A stretch of DNA of 64,000 nt from Auriscalpium vulgare (GCA_019915015.1 JAHBBC010000013.1:1364001-1428000); one strand, 5' to 3'. Shown: positions 39,738 through 51,893, counted from the first letter of the stretch. Translations and numbers: made by a program. Notes: generated from the letters alone by a model not told the origin.

Positions 39738-40205
39738 ACTTGCTGGGAGTGGGCCGATGCTTAGCATGGCAATACGATTCCACATTGAATACTCTCCACT
39801 AATGGACCAAACAAATGTGAACATGAGAGTCCGAGTTGAATCCAGTAAGTATGAGCAATGACCCACAGCGCTTGACGACCTGCTACCTCCAGAATTGCGG
39901 GCGGAGGTGGGCAAGGAAAATATTGTTGGATATATCACGTGAGCAAGCTCAAGACCGTGTCGGCAACTTCCGGGTCCTATACAGTTCACACGAACCATAT
40001 TTTGTATACATGTAGCTGGCTTAGTCTCGGAACCAGCCACATCGGAGTCAAAAAACAAGGCAAACGGGGACTCCTTAACGTCTGGGGACTTTGAACCGGC
40101 GGCACATGGATCGAGTGACTATGTCACTGATAGTCACCGCCTAGTCACTGATGCTACAGAGATTAAGTTATGTGACCAAGCGCGTTTGCGCGTCGTCACG
40201 TCAAT

Positions 40206-41126
40206 ATGCACGCATGCGTCTGCTGTTTGTTTACTGTAATCAACACCATGGATGAAGCTCCCGACATATTCACTGAGGAGGATGAAGATTTATTTGAGCA
40301 TCTGTATGGAGAACATTACGACAGCGACCAATTTTCCGACGACGAGCAGTCCGAGACTCCCCTCCCTCCGCCTCCACCTCCCGCACCTCCACCCCCGCCA
40401 ATCCATCCTGTTGACCCTATACAGTTGAAGCGCACGAAGCAGCTGAGAGATAACTTCAAGGGGAATATCACCGAGGTCGCCCGAGATATCCTCTGTTATA
40501 TGGACCGCAAGGGCATGAACCTGCCCTTCCTCCTCGACGTAGTGAGCTGGGGTGACGCGGGCTGCGTAGAAGACAGCAAAACCCGATATGAAAGAACGGG
40601 CCTGATGGTCAGTCACGAACTCCCAAGCATCATCGCACGCTGGTGCCGTCCTCCGCGCACCTCTGGAAGCCACGACGCACGGGCGGGTGCCGCTTCTGTC
40701 CCCATGCAAAATTTTGCAGTCGAGCATCTGGGCAATGTCATCAATCAGGAGCTAGCGTTCCATGTCACTCCCTGTACAACACCTGTTCGCAGCCCCATTT
40801 TCGCAAACCGTGCGGCTTGGTCGTCCTCCAGCGCCTTGAGTGGCGAGACGATCACCGACGACGACCGTCATCTTGTTGGGGTATACGAAGTTTGGCATGA
40901 CGAAGGGCATCGTCTTTCCGGCCCCTGTGCCCGCTATCACGGGTATATTATGCTCTGTATATTTAGTACGCTGTGTTTCTTCCTTGCGCCGCACGCTCTG
41001 CGCAGGTTTTGCGTCGAGTGCAACAGGCCTCCGGCACCGGCCCGTGCTACCGCTGGCCAGTCAGTTGCTCACGGGCAAACCGCGACCTTTTGGAATGGTT
41101 TCTTTTGGCGGGTACGTGTTTTTTGA
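40206..41126 (+). CDS. element-borne ORF, copy 2
   Basis: Counterpart of the frame at 9370-10290, with a better start at 40248 (CACCATGG). The only protein change I notice is His for Gln in LMVSHELPS. The same features apply: an acidic start, a proline run, the ELPSIIARW...RPPR block, and a C-terminal third that reads antisense through the helicase fragment. Confidence 0.45.
   Translation: MHACVCCLFTVINTMDEAPDIFTEEDEDLFEHLYGEHYDSDQFSDDEQSETPLPPPPPPAPPPPPIHPVDPIQLKRTKQLRDNFKGNITEVARDILCYMDRKGMNLPFLLDVVSWGDAGCVEDSKTRYERTGLMVSHELPSIIARWCRPPRTSGSHDARAGAASVPMQNFAVEHLGNVINQELAFHVTPCTTPVRSPIFANRAAWSSSSALSGETITDDDRHLVGVYEVWHDEGHRLSGPCARYHGYIMLCIFSTLCFFLAPHALRRFCVECNRPPAPARATAGQSVAHGQTATFWNGFFWRVRVF
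40751..40966 (-). pseudogene. RecQ/DEAD-like helicase fragment, copy 2
   Basis: Mirror of 9530-9745. Walker A AGTGAGKT and, after a frameshift, SPLKALEDDQAARF. Confidence 0.6.
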
Positions 41127-42595
41127 CCTACTCTACCCATCCCCAGCTTCTCAGCCCTTAGCCGTAGATGCCCCGACCTCTGTGAAAACCGCAGGCGGTA
41201 CAGAGGTCGGGCTTAGTCTGCTCACGCGGCGGGTGCTTGCCGCTTATCTCCCCGTTATCTCTTGATTTTAATGGGCCCTCGCTCAGGCTCGCTGTCACGC
41301 TTGGGCCGATCCATGTGCCGCCGGTTCAAAGTCGCCAGACGTTAAGGAGTGTCTTTCCGTGTCTTTTTTCAGCTCCGCCACGGCTGGTTCCGAGACTATA
41401 GCTGGCTCTTAGCGTACACTGTTATCAGCCTATTCCCTCTCTCATCGTGCTTCGAGTGCATCGCACCCTCTTCTTGTAGATCATGTGGACCATATTTGTT
41501 GGGGAAATTGGGTCCAACCCAATTTCCCCAACAAATATGACGTCACTCCGGTCACTAAACTGTCGGTTAGTTACCGGAGTGATGTCATAAGTCACACTGT
41601 TGCTATGGTAATAACAACATGTACCTACACACAAGGAAATGCACTTATGAGGCATATGGATAACAGCCCAGTTGGGGTGTTGTTTAATGTGTGGATGTTG
41701 TCTGCAGTGTAAGAGTGTCAGAGTGAGCAGAGTACAGATGTTGCTGAAGGTGCGCTAGCACTATGTGAGTATTGTCAGAAGATGTGAATACATAGTGATG
41801 ACGGGCGACGTGGGTGACACGCTAGGGGTGGCATGCACCGTGAGCAGGTTGGGGCTCGGTCGGGGGGGTGCAGTGGCAGGTATCACGCCATGCAGGGTGC
41901 GTGTAGCTGCACCCGTCGATGCTGGCACTGGTGGACGGCACTGCTAGATGCCAAACAATAATTGTTGCCAACACTTGAGCTCAAAAGCGATGACGTCATT
42001 TCGGCTTTTAAATGCACTTTAATACCCGGAATGATGTCATCGTCTCTTCCTACCGACTGTGCACTGTTCGATGTTCAATCCTGGCAACATAATCACTGTG
42101 CGCGTTGTATGGTCTGAGTAAGTTTCATAGGCAACAATACATGTGTAGTGTACAGTGTATCATCCCGTGAGGCCGGTGAGGGAGCTGAAAGCACGAGTGA
42201 ACAAAGCGTGGGACTGAATTTCCAAAAAAGGCGACACAGACTGTCGTTGCATGGGTCAAAAAAATGCTGGATGTAGATGACATAAGCAACGATTCAAAGG
42301 AATCGTAACTTGCTCAGCAACATTGTGCATTGCTCCGTGAAACATGGACTCAACCATGCCCCAATTAATACCTGGCCGGCCTCACTCGCATGCTTGCACA
42401 GGCCGCCAGGTATTGATCAGGGGCATGGTCTGCAGTTCAATTTCTGATAGAAACACTTATATGTACTTCACTCCGCATAGTACTTTGGCTAGAGCTCAGA
42501 CATGACATGATTTCTGGATGCACGAATGGGGAGGTGACAGACTTAGATGCTTTGAAAAGCCTAGAGGAATAGTCTATAACATATGTATTGATGTA

Positions 42596-42691
42596 TATAT
42601 TGTCAATGGCTCTGTAGTCTAGTGGTATCTGCACTGTATAGTCTTCAAAACTTGGAGGTTTGCAGTTCAATTCCTGTTATAAACAGTTTTG
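42596..42691 (+). repeat. tRNA-like SINE segment in copy 2
   Basis: A-box-like TAGTCTAGTGG at 42615-42625 and B-box-like GCAGTTCAATTCCTG at 42662-42676. A second B-box-like site lies near 42428-42455. Confidence 0.45.
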
Positions 42692-43122
42692 AAAAGATTG
42701 GTAATCGAGTCCGGGTAGTACAGTAGCCGGAGTAGAGAGGAATGACGTAGTTTCCGAGTGCACTTGTGCTGTGCATCCGAGACTGACGTCATGGGATCAA
42801 GCGTGGGAATTATTTACCGGAAATGGCAATTATGGAGCATTTTCTTCTGACTTCAGAGCCACTGAAATTATGTGCATATCTATTCTAGTTAGCTTAAAAA
42901 ATGCGAAATACTGTCTGAAACGGGAGTCTTTTGAAGTGCGAAGAGGGGGAATTGTGTTTGCTAGGGAAATTGGACCGTGTGAACAAATAGCTATATATGG
43001 GGGGGAAGATGAAAGTTGCATGGGGGTCCAAAAACCGCGACTGGTGCTTACATAAGAAACGATTCAAGGGAATCGTAAAGCCGCGATCGATCCTCCCGGT
43101 ACCCACCCCTCCAATCACCTTC

Positions 43123-44240
43123 ATGGCGATCGAAGTGCCTCTCGACGTTCATACCCTCATCATCGAATGGGCACTCCGCTCATCTCAACACCAGATAGTG
43201 GTCGATTACACCACCCTCCGTGCATGTGCGCTCGTCTGCCGTGCGTGGACTCCCATAGCCCAGCGCCTCGGCCCTCCTGTTCCGCCGCATCTGTTGCTCT
43301 TGCGCAAATTATCATTATCACGGCCCCCAGTGCAAAATCGGATACCTCGTCAATACCCTCAGCATCCGTCCAAACCTAGCCGCGCACGTCCGGCACATCA
43401 CGGTCGCCTCGCAGCCACCCGAATACGCCAACGTCTGCCTTCGTCTGCTTGAACTATGCCGCCACGTCGAGGGCATATTCTTTTCGGACTGGGCGGATAA
43501 CAACACGGACTCGGGCGCCGAATTGAACGCACGCCTGCGCGCAATCCAGCTGCGGCCCGTGCTCCTGGAGGTGGTCGCGATGGAGAGCTCCGCCAACGGC
43601 GTTTTGGAGGCGTTCCCGGCCGTGCGCGTGCTCACCCTGAGAGCGGCCCACGTTGATTCTCCGCTGCCCCCCACCATCGAGGCGCTCAAAATACACGGGC
43701 ACAATGCTGGCCTGTGTCTATCGCGTTCAAAGCCCCTCCCCGCGCTGCGATATCTCAGTTTGATTCTCCCCCTGTGGTCCGACACAGAGATATGCCCGCA
43801 GCTCATTTCCACGGGCATTCTCCCGCAACTCGAATGGCTGCATATCATGGGCACGTTTCCGCCGCCCCAAATTCTGGAGCAGCTCGTCCACCTTAGAACC
43901 CTCGTCATCGACCTGCTTCCCGAAGCGCCCATCAAGCTCCCGCCGTTGTTGTGGCACTTCGGCTACCACTCCGGGACGCCGTATTTGTCGGGCGAGCGCG
44001 CCGAGCGCGCGACGCTCGCGGTCGACCTTGTCAGCGAGCTTCCAGAGCTCCGACTCGTCACCGTGACGCGCTATGTGGGGCAGAATGTGCGCGTCGCTTT
44101 GGAAGGGATGTGCCGCGAGAAGGGTGTGGATTTTGGGACCTATGCCATGCCAAATCACTTCTGGGTACGTGGCCCGCGGGTTTGTAGGGCATGTGCTGAC
44201 GTGAAGCTCTCAGAAACCTTGGAACATAGACTGGATTTGA
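43123..44240 (+). pseudogene. F-box family 1 copy 2, frameshifted
   Basis: Begins MAIEVPLDVHTLIIEWALRSSQ and continues through an F-box-like stretch (DYTTLRACALVCRAWTPIAQRL). One extra base near 43271 then shifts the frame; beyond it the expected ALLFRRI...LVNTLSIRPNLAAHVRHI and the leucine-rich part are readable to the conserved last intron (44165-44213) and an exon ending NIDWI. The frameshift removes about 85% of the protein. The promoter has also been displaced by the Helentron-like element, so the gene is probably dead. Confidence 0.75.
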
Positions 44241-45800
44241 AGCAACGCAAGGTGCTGTCTCAGGTGACGGCGGGCCTCAAATGTTTGGATTTGATATCTC
44301 TGCGCTCCATCTTTACAGAATATGGCCGATTTATTATTTCTAGTCTCATCAGAATCCACATACATATCGCCATGCACCCCTCGAGACGCGTGTCATCGAT
44401 GGCCATCCCCTGAAACTTAACACCGACGCTCTGCCTTCTCATGTGGCGGCGCCTGCTCCTGGATTTCCCCCGCGCGCGCGACGTGGCCCTTCCAGCTCAC
44501 TAATCACCCGCTCGCTGCTCCCACAGTACAACATACGCAGGACAGCAGCATGGACATGCAGACATGCGGGTGCCTTGGTATCATCGGGCATGTCTTATCC
44601 GCTTTCGTACAGGACTGCGCACGTCTGCCTTACTGGCTCTCTTCTCCCGTGCCCTGTCTCTCGTGCGCGCGCCCGCATCGCCCTCCCTCGAGCTCCCTCG
44701 CACGCACCGCGCACTCCCATCGAGATGGCGCTCCTCTACCGACACGCCTCTCCGCGCGCCTCTCCGTCCCGCCTGCGCCGTTTCCATAGCACCGCCACCG
44801 GCAGACAGGCGCGCACGCGCAACGAGAGCGCATGGGCGGAGCTGCCGAGCTGGGAGGACGCACCTCGATTCAGCACAAGCTTTGCCGGCCCGATCGCGGA
44901 TCTTGCCGAGGACACATCCCTCGCAGCGAGCACGACGCTATCTGCGTATACGATAGCGCGGCCCAGCAAGCACGCACACAGCACGGCGCCGGTCAATTGG
45001 AAGCACGCACCTGCTGAGACCCCGGCAGCTTTCTTTCTGTGCGTCGAAGCCAGTCTGGATGGACCACCACGGCGGCAGCAGATGCAGGAAGGGGGAGTGT
45101 GTCGAGAACCTGTGGGAGAGACGAGGGCGTATTGCGAGGGCTGAGCATGTCTAGGCGCCATACAGGTGCGAAAGAGACCGCGACCGGTGTGCGCGGGATC
45201 GACGTGTGGTCCTGATCAAACGCTGTGAGCACATGCGGAGAAGAGCTGCAGGTACTCAGCCGCTGGGGTTCGTGGCTCCAACCTCTCCTCCTTGTCCCAC
45301 TCCGGGTCCGTCGGCGTGTCTCCCCAGAACAGGTCGCGTTCGCTTGGGCTTGGTGACATGGCGTCTGCGATACTTCTGCGTCAGGGTGCAGAGGTGAGAG
45401 ACTCAGAGTAATGCAATGCTGAGGAAGGCAGAGGAGGACGAGACTTGAGAGACGCGGCGGCGTCACGCCATATCGCGGTACCGGCCCGCCGCCGGAATTT
45501 CCCATCTGTAGCGTGGGAAGTTGAACTTTGGAGTGGCACCACACAGCGGCATCCTAAGTACCACATCACGCTCCGCCTCATGAGTGAGTTCAACTCTGTT
45601 TCTCGATATCTGGACCGTTCGATTGACTGAATTTATGTAGCGGCTTGTCTGCACATATCTAGCGATACACGACCAGAGAGTGCTGTTCAATGGTGTCCCT
45701 GAACAAATGGTTCTCTCGGTGGGTAGTCTTTTCATTCACCACGGCTGTTCATGCTCACCGTCCGTTGTCCAGGTTCAAAATCCACCGACGCAGTAAGAGT
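44241..45800. other. intergenic with degenerate minus-strand coding traces
   Basis: No intact gene seen. Around 45190-45420 the minus strand reads RDLFWGDTPTDPEWDKEE and EYLQLFSACAHS. A similar but broken passage (LFWDDTSTE...EHLQFFSAYL) lies near 58990-59110. They look like relics of one small gene repeated next to the F-box genes. Confidence 0.4.
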
Positions 45801-46897
45801 AAGACGGAGGTCCCTCTGGACATCCAGCTCCTGCTCATCGAATGGATATTCCGGTTGTCCCAATCCACGATCATCGACTACACCACCCTCCGCTCATGTG
45901 CACTCGTCTGCCGCGCGTGAACTCCCACCGCCCAGCGCCTCCTTTTCCGCCGCATCCGGTGGGAACCTCTGCAATATTGTCACTACAACATCCACCTTCT
46001 TGTCCCGACCCTGTGCACCCGCCCGCACCTCGCCACACACGTCCGGTCCATCCTGATCGCCTGGCCCCCCTACCCAGCCTCCTATGCCGCCGACTGCCTC
46101 CGTCTGCTCGAACTCTGCCCCCGCGTCGAGGGCATCTCGTTTTTCGACTGGGAGGGTCGCGGCAATGCCCTGAGCGCCGAATTGGACGCCCGCATGCACG
46201 CCATCCAGCTGCGGCCCGTGGTCCTGGAGACGAGCTCCCTGGACGAATCCACGTGCCGAAGCCTCGTCGAGATGTGCCCGGGCGCGCGCGTGCTCGTATT
46301 AAATGGTGGGTACGCGCATCCGCTGCCCACCACAATAGAAGCCCTCCAGATCCTCGCAGACGACCCTCAGCATTATCTCCCGCTTGCACAGTCGCTCCCC
46401 GCGCTGCGCTACCTCACCCTCGGACACCCCTCGTGGTCAGACACAGTGCTGTGCGGGCACCTCACGTCTGTGGGCGCGTTCCCGCAGCTTCGCACGCTGC
46501 AGATCAGCGGCGCGTTTCCGCCGGCGGATATTCTGGCGCAGCTCGTCCAGCTCAGGACGCTCGTCGTCGACGAGCTGCCCATAGCCCCACCCGTCGCGCT
46601 GCCTGCGCTGTTGCGGCATTTTGGCTACCACATCTGGGCCGCGGATCCCGGCGTGCTTGTGCTCGCCGAGCTCGTGGTCGATCCGCTTCGCGCGCTGCCG
46701 GACCTGCAGCTTGTCACCGTGACGCGTAGGATCGAGCAGCATGTGCGGGCCGCGTTGGAAGGCATGTGCCGGGACAGGGGCGTCGATTTTGGGGTCTATG
46801 CAGCGCCGATTTCCTTCCGGGTGCGTTGGCCGAGGTCGATGGAGGATGTCTGCTGACGTGCAGCCCACAGGAGCCCCGAAATATCGACTGGATTTGA
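45801..46897 (+). pseudogene. F-box family 1 copy 3, start lost and nonsense mutation
   Basis: Where the other copies have ATGGCG this copy has AAGACG, and the conserved Trp codon of VCRAW is TGA (45919-45921). Apart from these the frame is readable: QRLLFRRIRW, a leucine-rich body, and the conserved final intron (46821-46870) with an exon ending PRNIDWI at 46897. The two lesions suggest a recently silenced copy. Confidence 0.75.
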
Positions 46898-47086
46898 GGC
46901 AACGCACGCCGCCCGCAGCCTCAACCAGTTGCTCTCTTTGACTCACTTGCTGTTTCCATCCCCGCAAACGCAGACTGCTTTCTTGTTCCGGCACAAGTAT
47001 CATAAAGTCTGTAGCCGTTGTAATTTGCCGTGCGTTTACTTATGACGATGTCAATCACACACAAAACTGCGTCTCGGCGCGCAGAG

Positions 47087-47625
47087 TCAACCCGCCCACA
47101 TCGCTCGCACCGACGTGCTGTCCATGCGCAGGTCGTCTGTCACGAACGACACCATGTGGCGAGTCTTTGTCGCTCCGTTCGACGTGTCAAACCAGAGTCG
47201 GTAATGTTCGATTGGGCTCGGTGATGTGATTTCCGCGTTGTCTGGGCATCGGGGCGCAGCGAGATAGGTGTATAGCAAGAGATACGATGCTCAGGAAGTG
47301 AGGGAAGACGGGGAATAACTTTTAAGTTAGCTTCAAGAGGTAGTACCGGACCGCCGCGCCGTCCGCCCCGGTCTTTTTCTACCCCCATCATGATGATGCC
47401 GCGCTCCTCCTCCTTGCTGACGGCCTCTGTGGAATGAACAGCTGAATTCAGCGTCCGCACATATGCATACGCATCACCCGCGCCGCACACCTTGGTCTCC
47501 AAACTCGGCGCAAGCTCGGCACAAATCGCACTCACACCCGACGCAGGTTCCCCGACATCGGCAAGGATGGAGCAATAGACGGCCTGCAGATCCTTTTCTT
47601 TCCGCACGCCGGAAATCGTCCGCAA
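47087..47625 (-). CDS. possible small gene, unknown function
   Basis: Two minus-strand pieces look coding: VYCSILADVGEPASGVSAICAEL...TKVCGAGDAYAYVRTLNSAVH, and after a shift of frame EITSPSPIEHYRLWFDTSNGATKTRHMVSF...MWAG ending at 47087. No clean intron borders or ATG were found. Relics of similar sequence lie near 59100-59450 upstream of another F-box gene. Could be a decayed gene. Confidence 0.3.
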
Positions 47626-47739
47626 CCCTTATTTCCTACATCATGTCTGTCATGGCGCCTTGCCCACCAAGTATGGGTCGCAGCAAGGTCGAACGCTCGT
47701 CAGCACCTCTCTCCCCGCTTTGTTGATCCTGAGCGAGAG

Positions 47740-47992
47740 ACGCCATATCAGTCGGACGCCTTTCCATCTGACATGGCGTCTTCCCAAGGACTACTTACGC
47801 AGAAGTCTGCTAGGTTCGCGCGGGAGCAGATGGAATTAAATAATGGGCGCTACAAGACGGTGTGTACGGTGCACGTGCCAGTCAGTCGTGGGAGCCACCG
47901 AGCCTCATGGACGATGCATGCCCGAACACTTTTCTTTCCGTCGCCTCACCCCCACCAGCGACTGCCTCGCTTACCCCGATCCTCTGCATAAA
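47740..47992 (+). promoter_or_regulatory. conserved upstream block of F-box family 2
   Basis: The sequence before the ATG (GACATGGCGTCT..., GTGCACGTG, GAGTCGTGGGAGC-like, CGCATGCCCGAAC, ...CCCACC) is shared with 55980-56191, 59960-60214 and 62880-63148. It therefore travels with each duplicated gene and probably contains the promoter. Confidence 0.55.
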
Positions 47993-49821
47993 ATGTCAGC
48001 TCCTGGGAGCCCCGTGAATGAGAGGTGACTACATCTCTTTGGCCGACAGACAGGTCCGCTGACAGGCAGAGCAGGTGGCAGTGGCTCGACGGACTCGAAG
48101 GACACAACGCCATCTGGTTGAACGTCGCGTGCTACAGGATCAGCAAGATCGTGACGGTCTATAACACAGACTCCGACACCAGACACACAACCTATGAAAG
48201 CGCCGACGCGGCAGAGCGCGCTCTCGGCGCTGCGCAGGCCGCCCACCATGTCCGGCTCCAGGCAGAGGAAGATGCAATCGAGGCAGCAAAGGAGGCAATT
48301 CGCAAAGCGTACATTGCTGAATATGAGGCCCTCAGCGCTGCCCGACGTGCGCTGCGTCAGACGCGCAACTCCCTTCTCCCCGTGGCACGTCTCCCACCGG
48401 AACTCCTCCGGCATATCTTTGCTCTCTGCTTAAAGAACCACAATCCACAGACGGAGCTTATTCTGTATTATCAAATCGGGTGGCTTGCGGTGACGCATGT
48501 ATGCCGGGGCTGGCGGGCTGTCGCGCTCGAGCACTCCGGGCTCTGGACCCGCATCTCAGATTCATTGGGCCCCGTCTGGGCAAACAGATTTGCGGAGCGC
48601 GCGCATGCGATGCCACTCGCCATCCACTCGGGTCACCCCTACGTACCTCCCTGGCTTCTCCGATTCACTGCCAACCATATGTCGCGCACAGCATATCTGG
48701 ATGTGTCCGTCGACTTCGAGGACCAAGAATTAAGCGCCTTTAACGTAAGCGCACCGCTCCTACACACACTCAGGCTGGTGGTCTGCCGTGAAGTCTCGGT
48801 TCCGTTTCCGGACGATTTTCTGGGACGCCACGCCCCGGCGCTGCGCGATCTGTACATATCGACATATCCTACCACCATCCCATTGAAGTTACCTATTTTT
48901 GCACGCCTCACCAACCTACACATCAAGCATGCCTGCCTCTCTCATGATAATTCTTTCGGCGAATTTCTCGACTCAGTGCTCGACGGACTGGAGGGGATGC
49001 ACGAGCTGGAGTGGCTCAAAATCAAATTTGTCACCGACACGAACAATAACGCAGCGGAGGAACCGGTCCAACAGCGGCGCAGTATCACCTTAGCAAAATT
49101 GGCTTCTCTGGAACTGAATACCACCCCGCACAACGCCATGATGGTCATCTCCCACCTCTCGCTGCCGGCCCACGCCGTCGCCTGCTACAACATGTCCGTC
49201 GTCACGGAAGACGACCTCCCAGACCGCTTCTTTCCGCTCATCCTCGCGTCCGTCCACTGCCACGCCGATCCAGTAGGCCAGAGCTCCAACGCCATCACCA
49301 TTCTCGATATCGGGACCCTCGAATTTCGTTTCGACACCGAAATCACCGCGCAAACGGACGCGCATACGCATGGGCCCGCCCTGACCGTACGCTTCACCGA
49401 CTGCCAGGACCCTTCGTCCTCGGTCATCCCCCTGACTGCCCTGACGTCTGCGCACTTGCGGGAGTTGACGCTCGACTGCGATGTGCTCACCCACTGCCCA
49501 TGGCCGGACCTGCCCGCCCTGCGGCGCCTCGTGGTGAACAGCGCGGCGGTGGTGTCCGTCTGCGCGAGCCTGCGCCGCGCGCCGTATGCCCTGCCTGCGC
49601 TCGCGGTCCTCGTCTTCGTGGACGTGGTCATCTCATCGAAGGCCGGGGAGGCTACAGCGGACGGCGATGCTATACGAAGGCTGCCGTGGACCTTGGCGGC
49701 GCGCGCAGAAGCGGGGTGTCGACTCGAGGAGCTCGATTTGACGCAGTGCGATGTGGAAGAGAGGTGGGTGGTGCTCGCCAAGAAGCATCTTCTGGGGAGT
49801 GGAATAATGATTCGTTTATGA
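47993..49821 (+). CDS. F-box family 2 gene, copy 1
   Basis: A 32-nt first exon (47993-48024, MSAPGSPVNER) is joined over a 50-nt intron to 48075-49821, giving about 592 residues; the splice keeps the frame RWQWLDGLEGH. Residues 60-125 form a coiled coil (AAERALGAAQAAHHVRLQAEEDAIEAAKEAI). An F-box-like domain follows (LPPELLRHIFALC ... GWLAVTHVCRGWRAVALEHSGLW), then degenerate leucine-rich repeats (LGRHAPALRDLYI, IFARLTNLHI, LEGMHELEWLKI). F-box proteins of this kind usually recruit substrates to SCF ubiquitin ligases; that role is by analogy. It is intact and shares architecture with the genes at 56192, 60215 and 63149. Confidence 0.8.
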
Positions 49822-50814
49822 AGGCGAAGAGGAAGTCCTTCGGCGAGTGATACGCCGCACAGTAGGAATCCACCGTGCCGATATTCGCCCTGCATTCCGG
49901 CTGCGCCTCTTTCTCAAAATGCTCCGGTAGTCATAGTATCGTTGTTCGACATTACGCACGACAGACAAAGATTGGACGCCGACTCATGCGTACCTCAAGT
50001 GCAAATTCCCATACATTGCTTTCCTCGACTGGCATTAATTCGTGCAGCGTGCGTTCGGTGAGCAAATAGGCAGTGATAAAGACGGGTCGACGGGACCAAA
50101 GGAATGATGCGTGACCTAGTGAATATCAAAGCCTAGCTGCGGAGGCGGGGCAAATTATGACAGATATGAGCTCGGCGCGAGCAGAAGGGTACGAAGACGC
50201 ACCTTGACTCAGCCAATCCTCAAAATGCGCTCGACGCAGCGCTGATCCTTGCAGCGACACGACGGTTTCCTCCGCCGCCCGCGTTACCTGCGCAGCCTAC
50301 GCGGACGCGCAAGGCAAGATGGCTCACTCATCCCCGAATAACGCTGGGCGGGGGACGCCGCTTAATACAGTTGATGAGGTCGATGCCATACACGATGACC
50401 TGGGGTCTTCATAATATTGGACTGCGAGCAACTGAAGACTGCAAGACGGCGCGGGACTCACTGGTCGGAGTCGGGCTGGCAATCTGGGCGACAATCGATG
50501 GCCGCGTGGTTGGTGGGAACCTTCGGCCGTCTGCGGTGCTCTTCGTCCACCACATCGCACCACAAATTACGCTCATCGCCTTACCGGATCCATCACCGCG
50601 ACTTCGGATCCTTTTCTTGTCGGACAAGTTCGCCTCGAAAGCGGCAGAACCATTGCGACCTGTGATCTCGTATCTATCGCTCGTGCGTAATCGTTGCATC
50701 TCCCTTGGACATTGGTGCTCACCGTCTCGGATGTTCAGGTCCTACGGAAATCAGCAGCAACAAGTCGCTGAAGACTGCGATCGGTCGGATCCTCCCCAGT
50801 ACCCAGGCACCTTC
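49822..50814. other. intergenic, upstream of intact F-box family 1 gene
   Basis: Contains the promoter block shared with 39380-39737. An open frame continues upstream of the gene start, but its extra residues are not conserved in other copies. No other gene seen. Confidence 0.45.
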
Positions 50815-51893
50815 ATGGCGATAGAACTGCTTCTGGACGTCCATATCCTCATCATCGAATGGGTATTCCGATCGTCTCAACACCTGCTCATCGATAATAC
50901 CACCCTCCGTGCATGCGCACTTGTCTGCCACTCATGGACTCATCCCGCTCAACGCCTCCTCTTCCGCCGCATCCGCTGCACATCTTCTGACGACCGCCAC
51001 TGCAACATCCGACTCCTTGTCAGCACCCTCAGCACCCGCCCGCACCTCGTCGCGCACGTCCGGTGCATTAAGGTCCCCTGGCCATCATATCCCCCCGACT
51101 ACAGCGACATCTGCCTCCGTCTGCTGGAGCTCTGCCACCACGTCGAGGGCATAACGTTTTTCGACTGGGCGAACAGCACCAGGCCCTGGAGCGCCGAAGC
51201 GAATGCACGCCTGGCCGCCATACCGCTGCGGCCTGCGCTCCTTAACGTGACCTCCATGGACAAGAGCATCGTCGGAACAATCTTGAAAATATGCCCGGGC
51301 GCGCGCGTGCTCGTACTCAGTGTAGATTACGAACATCCCCTGCCGCCCACAGTAGCGGCCCTCGACATATATGCTGACAGCGTTCACGGGTGTCTCTCGC
51401 ATCCGCAGCCCCTCCCCGCACTGCGCTATCTCCGTCTGGTCAACACCTGGTGGCCAACCACGCACATACTTTCTACGGGCATCCTTCCACAGCTCCAATC
51501 GCTACAGGTAGAGGGCGAATTTCCGCCGCCGGAAATCCTGGAGCAGCTCGCCCAGCTGAGAATCCTCATCGTCAACGACCTGCCCATAGAACCCATTACG
51601 CTGCCGCCTTCGTTGCGGCGCCTCGGCTACCACACCTGGGGGGCAAATCCGGGCGTGCGCGCGGACCTCGCCGTAGATCCTCTGCGCACGCTGCCGGAGC
51701 TCCGGCTCGTTACTGTGACACGCGTTGTTGCGGATCATGTACGTGCCGCATTGGAAAAGATGTGCCGCGACAAAGGTGTCGATTGTGCGAGCTATGAAAC
51801 GCATTATCATTTCCAGGTGTGTTGGCCGTGGTCGATGGAATCTGTCTTCTGACGTGCAGCCCACAGCAGCCTCAAGATGTGGACTGGATTTGA
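50815..51893 (+). CDS. F-box family 1 gene, copy 4 (intact)
   Basis: Exons 50815-51816 and 51867-51893 (intron 50 nt) give about 342 residues. The start MAIELLLDVHILIIEWVF matches the start of copy 2. The F-box-like segment is DNTTLRACALVCHSWTHPAQRLLFRR; the remainder is a leucine-rich solenoid-like region (LPALRYLRL, LPQLQSLQV, LAQLRILIV, LPELRLVTVTR). The last exon encodes QPQDVDWI, a tail kept in all members of the family. It is the only family 1 copy here without a lesion. Probably a substrate adaptor of an SCF ubiquitin ligase by analogy. Confidence 0.78.

Larger units (their letters stand above)
39738..43078 (+). mobile_element. Helitron/Helentron-like element, copy 2 (3,341 bp)
   Basis: Inverse of 7418-10758 with very few differences. 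It separates an F-box gene (ATG at 43123) from its promoter. The intact paralog at 50740-50815 gives the empty site: sequence on both sides (AAATCAGCAGCAA...GA, then AG..GCGATCG...CCTTCATGGCGAT) is continuous there. No duplication longer than 1-2 bases is visible, and the junction bases are A on both sides. These facts fit a Helentron-type insertion at a T-T step without target duplication, but no Rep protein is present to confirm it. Confidence 0.62.

Noticed and set aside
44443..45144. 233-codon plus-strand frame
   Set aside because: Arg/Ser/Ala-rich composition with no family resemblance; the minus strand shows traces of another decayed gene here.
50371..50814. Upstream extension of the intact family 1 F-box frame
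   Set aside because: The ATG at 50815 aligns with the start of copy 2, and the upstream residues match no other copy.
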